Shown one piece after another: positions 58,390-64,000 of a DNA stretch of 64,000 nt. Origin of the DNA: Flavobacterium sp. CECT 9288 (GTDB lineage: Bacteria > Bacteroidota > Bacteroidia > Flavobacteriales > Flavobacteriaceae); assembly GCF_918731615.1 (NCBI RefSeq), contig NZ_OU957226.1:1364001-1428000 (forward strand), written 5' to 3'. How positions within the stretch are numbered: the stretch's first letter is position 1; the number at the start of each line of letters is the position of its first letter. A program made the position numbers and the translations under genes. The notes beneath the pieces are model-generated. The model was not told the DNA's origin, did not search any database, and was given only the letters and a program-made list of their open reading frames with translations.

Positions 58390-59502
58390 TTAAAAAGATC
58401 CGCAAATGTTGCCAGTAAATGTAGCGCCTGCTCCAGCTGTAACATTAGCTTTTACAGCACTAGCAGACAGTAACGGTATGGTATAACTTGGTGTAAAAGC
58501 CATATTGCTTCCAGCAGTATTACCTGTAGTGTTTGTAAAAATGTTTCCTACAGCTGTAACGGCTGTATAACCAGTCATAAGATCAATAGGTTGATTTACA
58601 TTTTCAAATACATTATTTTCAACTCTAATGCTAGCTTCAAGACCTGCAGCTACACATTTATTACTAGCAGAACTGTTAAAGTAGTTGTTTACAATATGTA
58701 CTTTACCAAAACGTACTCTTGGCATTCTTTCTTTGCATCCATTAGCCCACCAGCATCTTGCAAATGTAACACGTAGTTTTCCTCTATCAGCTGTTGCACC
58801 ATCACTAGAACCTATTAAATTAGAATATCTGTGATCTGGAGAACCACCAGATCCACCTGCTCTTGGAGCTTTTAGGTATATAAATTTAGTGTAGGATACT
58901 GTAATAAAGTCAGATTGATTTTTAATATCAAAATTACCATCTACTCCGTCTCTGAATTCGCAGTGATCCACCCACACATTTTGACAATTGTCTAATATCA
59001 TATTATCCCAACCATCTGTATCGTAGGCTCCTGGTCCTTCAAAAATTAGGTTTCTAAGAATGATGTTTTTACATCTTTTGATATTCAAAATTCCAGAATT
59101 AGCTTTTGTTTGATCCGTTGAAACGAGTTTTGCACCGCTTGCACCATAGATAGTTTTTCCAGTTTGATCTTGAAAAGCTATTCGTCCAGTTGAAGTTGCA
59201 GGAATAGTTATGGTTCCTGTTACTTTGATGACTTTTACCGAAGTGTTTTCTATCGCAGCCTTTAACTGTGCATAATTAGATACAACTGTTTCAGCTGCGT
59301 TGCCTCCGCCAGTAGTTCCACCATTTTGTGATGCCCAACCAGGAACAGCAGCACAATCTCCAACTCTTGCATTGTTTTTTGTTGTTTTTGTTTCTAACTC
59401 AGCAGTAACTGCATTGTTTTCTGCAGTTTCTTCATTGTTACAACTTGTAAGTCCAAAGAAAAGACTCACAATGAAAATCGATAATTTTAAATTTAATTTC
59501 AT
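58390..59502 (-). CDS. Pectate lyase-like lipoprotein, polysaccharide lyase family 1
   Basis: A 370-residue lipoprotein (lipobox FGLTSC, cysteine 21) with a right-handed parallel beta-helix of family PL1. Recognisable parts are GTITIPA, NIILRNLIFEGP, the calcium-site VWVDHCEFRDGVDG and the catalytic-arginine region KERMPRVRFGKVHIVNNYF. It would cleave pectate by beta-elimination at the cell surface. No SusC/SusD pair or other pectin enzymes are adjacent. A terminator follows, so it is monocistronic. Confidence 0.9.
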   Translation of the reverse strand: MKLNLKLSIFIVSLFFGLTSCNNEETAENNAVTAELETKTTKNNARVGDCAAVPGWASQNGGTTGGGNAAETVVSNYAQLKAAIENTSVKVIKVTGTITIPATSTGRIAFQDQTGKTIYGASGAKLVSTDQTKANSGILNIKRCKNIILRNLIFEGPGAYDTDGWDNMILDNCQNVWVDHCEFRDGVDGNFDIKNQSDFITVSYTKFIYLKAPRAGGSGGSPDHRYSNLIGSSDGATADRGKLRVTFARCWWANGCKERMPRVRFGKVHIVNNYFNSSASNKCVAAGLEASIRVENNVFENVNQPIDLMTGYTAVTAVGNIFTNTTGNTAGSNMAFTPSYTIPLLSASAVKANVTAGAGATFTGNICGSF

Positions 59503-59732
59503 AGTACTTTTTGTTAAATGTTAGTGATTTAAAGCTTTACAAAATAAATCATAAAAAAACGTATAATTATTGAACTTGTTCAATAAAACATGTAATTAAT
59601 TAAATTTTGTGTTTTTTATTAATTGTTATATTGAAAATACCATAAATTCATTATTTTTACGTAATCGATTGCATAACCTACTGTTTTTCGATTAAAATAA
59701 TGCATAATTAATATAAATCAAACCCCAAAAAA

Positions 59733-60302
59733 ATGTACGAATTACTGCGAAATAACATTGAGAAAAAAATTCCCTTGACCAATGAAGAATGGGAATTAAT
59801 TTTGGAAAACGTAAAACATGTTAAACTAAAAAAAAATGATTATCTCCAAATTCAAGATTCTAATAGTAAATATGAAGCATTTGTTCTAAAAGGGGTATTC
59901 AAAATTTATCAGATGAATGAAAGCGGAGCAGAGAGCATTCTTTTTTTTGCATTTGATAATGACTGGATTAGCGATGTTGAAAGTTTTTATCATGATAAGC
60001 TTACAAGATATAACATCAAAGCACTTGAAGATTGTGAAATTTTAGTCATCAACAAAAAGGATAAAACTAAATTGTTTAAAGAAGTCCCAAAGCTTTTAAA
60101 ATTTCACACCTTGCTTATAGAAAAAACAAATATTGTTATGCAGGATAGATTGCTTGATATCTTGAACAAGACATCAAAACAACGTTATTTAGATTTCATA
60201 AATAAATATCCCGTAAAAGCACAACGCATTAATGATAGAAATCTCTCTTCGTATCTGGGTGTTTCACATGAATTCCTTTGTAAAATAAAAAAGACAATTT
60301 GA
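59733..60302 (+). CDS. Crp/Fnr family transcription regulator
   Basis: A 189-residue regulator with an N-terminal cyclic-nucleotide-binding-type domain (VLKGVFKIYQMNESGAESILFFAFDNDWISDVESF) and a short C-terminal helix-turn-helix region (RINDRNLSSYLGVSHEFLCKIKK). The domain lacks the cAMP phosphate-binding arginine motif in clear form, and no Fnr cysteines are visible, so the signal is unknown. It lies between a pectate lyase and a subtilase gene, both on the other strand, but their control by it is not shown. Confidence 0.88.
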   Translation: MYELLRNNIEKKIPLTNEEWELILENVKHVKLKKNDYLQIQDSNSKYEAFVLKGVFKIYQMNESGAESILFFAFDNDWISDVESFYHDKLTRYNIKALEDCEILVINKKDKTKLFKEVPKLLKFHTLLIEKTNIVMQDRLLDILNKTSKQRYLDFINKYPVKAQRINDRNLSSYLGVSHEFLCKIKKTI

Positions 60303-60313
60303 GTTGTTGCATT

Positions 60314-63016
60314 TTATTGAATACTGATTTTTCCAGTTTTATTTTTTCCAGTTTTAGAAGTGATTTTGTAAATGTAAATACCACTTGATAGACTTGGTAA
60401 AGTGATAGAATTATTTTTGGTAGTAAAGGATTGTGATACAATATTTTGCCCGTTCAAGTTAAAAAGAGAGAAAGAAGCTTCTTCTGCTTTAGTTTCAATA
60501 TTAATGTCTTGGTTTGGTTTTAAAGCCGTTGGATAAACAAAAAAATCACTTTTTCCCAGAAAAATAATATCAATAGCTGTTGAATTTACTGTTGTATTAT
60601 CATCTAGTGTCAGTTGCACCCTGTATTTATTGAATCCTTCTGATGGAGCCAGATCATCTAGTGTGAAACTTTTAGATAAAAGAACATTTTTCGATGTCAC
60701 AAGTATTTCTTTGTTGTTGACTATTCTTAAGAGTTCTACCTTTTTTATTTGAAATAGACTAAAAAGATTGGTTGAGACTGTAATTTGATTTTCGGTTGCA
60801 ATTTCGGCATTTACAAATTCAAAATAACAATTGGAGTTATTTTCATACCGTAAAGTAGATTCGCTTTTTATACCCTCAATAGATTTAAAATTAGGAGAAA
60901 CAGCATGGATTTTACCGTTTCTATAAGTGTAGGTGGAGTTAGTTACTTGCTCTTTAAACACAAGTTTATCATCAACTAATTCATAAATGTTAAAACTAGT
61001 TACTGTTTCTGGTTTAGTCCAGTTGATTTCGGTTACTCCATTGCAAACTAATGAAGTTGTGGTATTTAAATCATAAGAAATGATAAAATTATCTGAAATA
61101 AAGTCTTCATCCCCAATTTTCATTTTAAGTTTTGCTTTCGTAAAAAGTTCTTGAGAGGGTAGGTAAAGGTATTGATTTGTATTAGGATTGATATTAGTAG
61201 CAATAGTTTCCCAGGTTTGTCCTTCATTGTAACTTATTGCTAAATCTCCAGTGTTATTTTCAATTGTAGTATTCCACTTAAAAGGTGAAGCTGTTTTTCC
61301 GTCTAATGGGAAATTATCATTTAAAATAGGATAGTTCCATTCAAATGAGTTTTTTATCTCATAATCATAAACAATACTGTAATCTTGAATAGCATTATTG
61401 CTTAGAGAATTGTTAACAACAATAGTGTAGGTTTGAAATTGTGGATTTTCTAGTTCTATTTGTTCTACTGTATTTATTTTATCTACGCCTTTTTTAGCGG
61501 GTTCTTGAGGTAAATCTGGGTTTAAAACCCAGGGTAAAAATGTTTCTGTTGGTGAAATTAATTCCAAATCTAGATCATGAATTAAACTTATATTAGTATT
61601 TGCTGGTGCTGGAGGATCTGTCCAAACAAGGGTTATCTTAACGTTTTTACTATTTTCAGGAACTATTATTTGATGGTTATTTTTTTGACCTGGAACACTT
61701 TTGCCTGTTATAATTCTATTTTTTTCAATACTGTTTAAGCATTTTAATGCGTTTATGTTACCAAAACCGTATGTAAAATCAGGGCCTTTGTTACCTAAAT
61801 CCTTTGCGCTATTTATTAAAATGGCTTTCGCGGTTGCATTTTGTAGCTGAGAGGTGTATTTTTTTTCGTACAGTTCTTTCATTAAGGTAATTATTCCTGT
61901 TGTGATAGCTGTAGCATTTGATGTACCTTCTGTACTATAGGCTACAATTTCGGGTTTGATTCTACCGTCATACGCAGGTCCTTTTGATGAAAATGACATA
62001 CTTTTTTCACTAGCATTTACACTTCCAACCACAATACTGTTTTTTGATTGTTTAAAATTTCCTGTGATGCTTTTAAAACCTTCTACACCTTTGTTTCCAG
62101 CAGAAAAAACATGACTGATCGTTGGATTTTCATAAAGTGTTTTGTCATAAACCGAGGCTAGGTTACCGTAAAAATTTTCGATTGTTGTTCCGTAAGAATG
62201 ATTTTGAACCGTGGCTCCTTGTAGGCTTGAAATTTCATCTGGAAATAAGGAAAGAAAATTGGAAGACTGAACTTTTGCTTGCGGTGCAACACCTTTTCCA
62301 AGTACAGAACTATTTCCTAAACCTGCAACAATAGTTGCCATGGCTGTAGCATGCTGTGATATTTGATTAGATTGCGTGCTTGACTGAATGTGTTTTTGTA
62401 GTAAATCAACATCATTAGTGTCAAAAAAGGCATCTTTTACAGATACAATTTGGTTAAAACCATTAATATCAGCAAATTTTTTTCTGGCCCCATTGATTTG
62501 GTTAACACTAAAGTTTTGATCTATAATTTTAGATTCAAATGAAGGATTATAAGACTCTAGTGTTACTGACAAAACATCGTTCAAAGGGATGATTTGGTTA
62601 AGTATTGTTTTATAATTAGCTTCAACAAGTACTACATTGCCTTGGGGGGTAGTTTCAATTTTTAAGGCATTGAGTTTGTTAATTACATTTTTTACGCTAT
62701 CAGTAACTATTGTGTATTTTTTTTTTGAAGAGTGAAATTTTAAACCTGTGGGTAATTTCCATAAATCGTTTAGAGGTAGTGAACTAAGTTTGTGGTTTTC
62801 AAATTCTTTTTTTGAAAAGGAAATCACACTAAATTTTGAATCTAATTTTTTTATAATCTTACAATTATTAATAAGCGCATCTTGCGTATTTGCAAGATAA
62901 AATTGCGCTAAATTTTTATCTCTTTTTTCTCTAATAAATTTTTTCCATTTTTCTTCTGTTTGTGCAAAAAGGATAAAAGGAAAAATAATGGCAAGTATGG
63001 TATATTTAGTTTTCAT
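60314..63016 (-). CDS. Secreted S8 family serine peptidase with T9SS type A sorting domain
   Basis: A 900-residue extracellular subtilase. After the signal peptide (ILAIIFPFILFAQ) comes a propeptide-like region to about 170, then the peptidase domain with triad D195 (VSVKDAFFD), H222 (SQHATAMATIVAG) and S366 (EGTSNATA), and oxyanion N308 in SAGNKG. A jelly-roll-like and fibronectin-type region follows, and the last 75 residues (SLFNLNGQNIVSQSF ... SSGIYIYKI) are a type IX secretion C-terminal domain. It uses the ATG at 63016 rather than the TTG 3 bases upstream. Confidence 0.93.
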   Translation of the reverse strand: MKTKYTILAIIFPFILFAQTEEKWKKFIREKRDKNLAQFYLANTQDALINNCKIIKKLDSKFSVISFSKKEFENHKLSSLPLNDLWKLPTGLKFHSSKKKYTIVTDSVKNVINKLNALKIETTPQGNVVLVEANYKTILNQIIPLNDVLSVTLESYNPSFESKIIDQNFSVNQINGARKKFADINGFNQIVSVKDAFFDTNDVDLLQKHIQSSTQSNQISQHATAMATIVAGLGNSSVLGKGVAPQAKVQSSNFLSLFPDEISSLQGATVQNHSYGTTIENFYGNLASVYDKTLYENPTISHVFSAGNKGVEGFKSITGNFKQSKNSIVVGSVNASEKSMSFSSKGPAYDGRIKPEIVAYSTEGTSNATAITTGIITLMKELYEKKYTSQLQNATAKAILINSAKDLGNKGPDFTYGFGNINALKCLNSIEKNRIITGKSVPGQKNNHQIIVPENSKNVKITLVWTDPPAPANTNISLIHDLDLELISPTETFLPWVLNPDLPQEPAKKGVDKINTVEQIELENPQFQTYTIVVNNSLSNNAIQDYSIVYDYEIKNSFEWNYPILNDNFPLDGKTASPFKWNTTIENNTGDLAISYNEGQTWETIATNINPNTNQYLYLPSQELFTKAKLKMKIGDEDFISDNFIISYDLNTTTSLVCNGVTEINWTKPETVTSFNIYELVDDKLVFKEQVTNSTYTYRNGKIHAVSPNFKSIEGIKSESTLRYENNSNCYFEFVNAEIATENQITVSTNLFSLFQIKKVELLRIVNNKEILVTSKNVLLSKSFTLDDLAPSEGFNKYRVQLTLDDNTTVNSTAIDIIFLGKSDFFVYPTALKPNQDINIETKAEEASFSLFNLNGQNIVSQSFTTKNNSITLPSLSSGIYIYKITSKTGKNKTGKISIQ

Positions 63017-63587
63017 CAACTTTTTTGGGATGTTAAATAAAGTTTTTAAATCTTATTATAGTGTAAAATAAGTGTTATTAATTTATGTCTAAATCAGATA
63101 TTTTTTTTTAAATAAAACACTTCGAAACTAGGTTTAATTCCATGTAAAAAGTTTTTTTTTAAATTTTAATTCTTACAAAAAATACGTTAAAAATTTAAAA
63201 TAAGCCATTTTAAATTTAAGAATTTTATTTAAATTAAGATCGGGCACAGCTGATTATAAAAACCAAATTTAATCAAATTAAATAGAACTTGTTTTACATA
63301 AATTGATAAATAATTCAAATAACCTGATTTTGTTATAATCATATTCGCAGAAAGTGTTTTTATTTAACAATTTGATTGATGTATTATTAAAAATACAAAA
63401 TAAGCTTAAAACGTATTTGCTGGCTTTGCGAGCTTTTTCAATAAAATAATATAACATTATATGTTAAAATTGTTATATAAATATTTTTATTGTATTCGTA
63501 CAAAAATAATTGTCTAATTTCGATGTAATGATTTTGTAAAGTGTTCACATATACAATTCATTAATTAACCCAAATATAACCAAAACA
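63017..63587. other. AT-rich intergenic region
   Basis: About 570 bases without a convincing gene, between two genes that diverge from it. It is very rich in A and T with long T- and A-runs. I see no tRNA, no full -33/-7 match at the right distance to either gene, and no repeat. One short GC-richer patch at 63418-63436 (TGCTGGCTTTGCGAGC) could form only a 3-bp stem. It may hold promoters and a small RNA that cannot be judged from sequence alone. Confidence 0.5.
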
Positions 63588-64000
63588 ATGAAAAAAATTA
63601 AATCAATTTTAGTAATGTCATGCGCAGTTATGGCATTTGTATCTTGTAGTAAAGATGATGAAACCAATCAAACAAAACCTGAGGCTAACAAAATAACCCC
63701 TGAAATTCTAGCTAAAATTAGTGCTTTATCTTTTAATAATAAAGACGTTCAAGTGGTGAAGCATACTAATCCAAATGGAACAACAGAAGATGCTTTCTTA
63801 ATAGAAGGCGATATTGTTATGACTAAAGATCAATTAAATAAAATGGACTTGCACGGTGGTATAACTACTGAGCAGTATCGTACTAATAACCTTGTTTCAG
63901 GACCTAGAACTATTAGAATAGTAGGTTTGTCAGGAACGGGTGCTTCTGCACTAAGTGCTAACATGCGTTCTGGATTGCAGGCGGCTGTAAATAGATACAA
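63588..64000 (+). CDS. M57-type (dual-action HEIGH) metallopeptidase lipoprotein, 3' end cut by window
   Basis: The first 137 codons of a gene that runs past the window end. The lipoprotein signal MKKIKSILVMSCAVMAFVSC (cysteine 20) is followed by the acidic SKDDETNQ linker. The part FLIEGDIVMTKDQLNKM and ITTEQYRTNNLVSGPRTIRI closely matches the beginning of the M57/dual-action HEIGH peptidases; the zinc motif itself lies beyond the window. It is probably a surface-exposed peptidase. The gene was read directly from the sequence. Confidence 0.75.
   Translation, partial: MKKIKSILVMSCAVMAFVSCSKDDETNQTKPEANKITPEILAKISALSFNNKDVQVVKHTNPNGTTEDAFLIEGDIVMTKDQLNKMDLHGGITTEQYRTNNLVSGPRTIRIVGLSGTGASALSANMRSGLQAAVNRY

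Overview
The window looks like a stretch of chromosome from a member of the Bacteroidota, most probably the genus Flavobacterium or a close relative. The DNA is AT-rich. Promoter-like sites follow the Bacteroidota pattern (TTTG, 17-19 bases, TAnnTTTG) and Shine-Dalgarno sequences are essentially absent. Family content agrees: a Bacteroidota-type omega subunit, DUF4835, DUF6495 and BT_3928-type proteins, an Oar-like TonB-dependent receptor, a type IX secretion C-terminal domain, and many short lipoproteins with an SC lipobox. I see no tRNA, rRNA, CRISPR array, prophage or insertion sequence. Most of the window is housekeeping DNA.

Layout. 1-827: two half-size YeeE/YedE sulfur-transport proteins (the first cut by the window edge). 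872-2824: a minus-strand pair, lysoplasmalogenase plus an alkylglycerol-monooxygenase-like protein, together a possible ether-lipid breakdown unit. 2919-7139: clpS, prmA, a porin, tpiA, a TlpA-like thioredoxin lipoprotein and a cold-shock protein. 7321-14657: a DoxX/thioredoxin fusion and a DUF1599 protein facing folP, then rlmH, CIA30, a lipoprotein with two HGx3HRCD repeats, nadC and a BrkB-type membrane protein. 14728-22483: priA, a LytTR regulator, rpsF-rpsR-rplI and the Oar-like receptor. 22604-25859: a DUF6495 protein, ligA and a membrane protein. 25888-27723: a 5'-nucleotidase split over two genes. 27771-34289: DUF6913, dapA, bamD, rpoZ, coaBC, DUF4835 and recN, all on the plus strand. 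34371-39644: fabV, a glycosyltransferase, coaE and a two-component pair. 39689-47711: a minus-strand block (acyl-ACP thioesterase, a small membrane protein, miaA, an exonuclease/GIY-YIG fusion, a four-helix-bundle protein, a YggS homologue, DUF1015, hydroxyacyl-CoA dehydrogenase, Gfo/Idh oxidoreductase). 47856-52004: pcm, smpB and small genes. 52161-58206: an M1 peptidase, then agmatine deiminase and N-carbamoylputrescine amidase (agmatine to putrescine) around a choice-of-anchor I lipoprotein. 58390-64000: extracellular functions, namely a pectate lyase, a Crp/Fnr regulator, a T9SS-secreted subtilase, and the start of an M57-type metallopeptidase lipoprotein cut by the window end.

No obvious new multi-gene defence or biosynthetic system is present. 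The most useful leads are the ether-lipid gene pair, a structured GC-richer intergenic element at 41640-41779 with a long central hairpin, the HGx3HRCD repeat lipoprotein, the split 5'-nucleotidase, several genes whose -7 promoter element lies only 4-5 bases before the start codon (candidate leaderless mRNAs), a 19-bp hairpin directly before ligA, and a family of short AT-rich tandem or inverted phrases between genes, especially around the four-helix-bundle gene.
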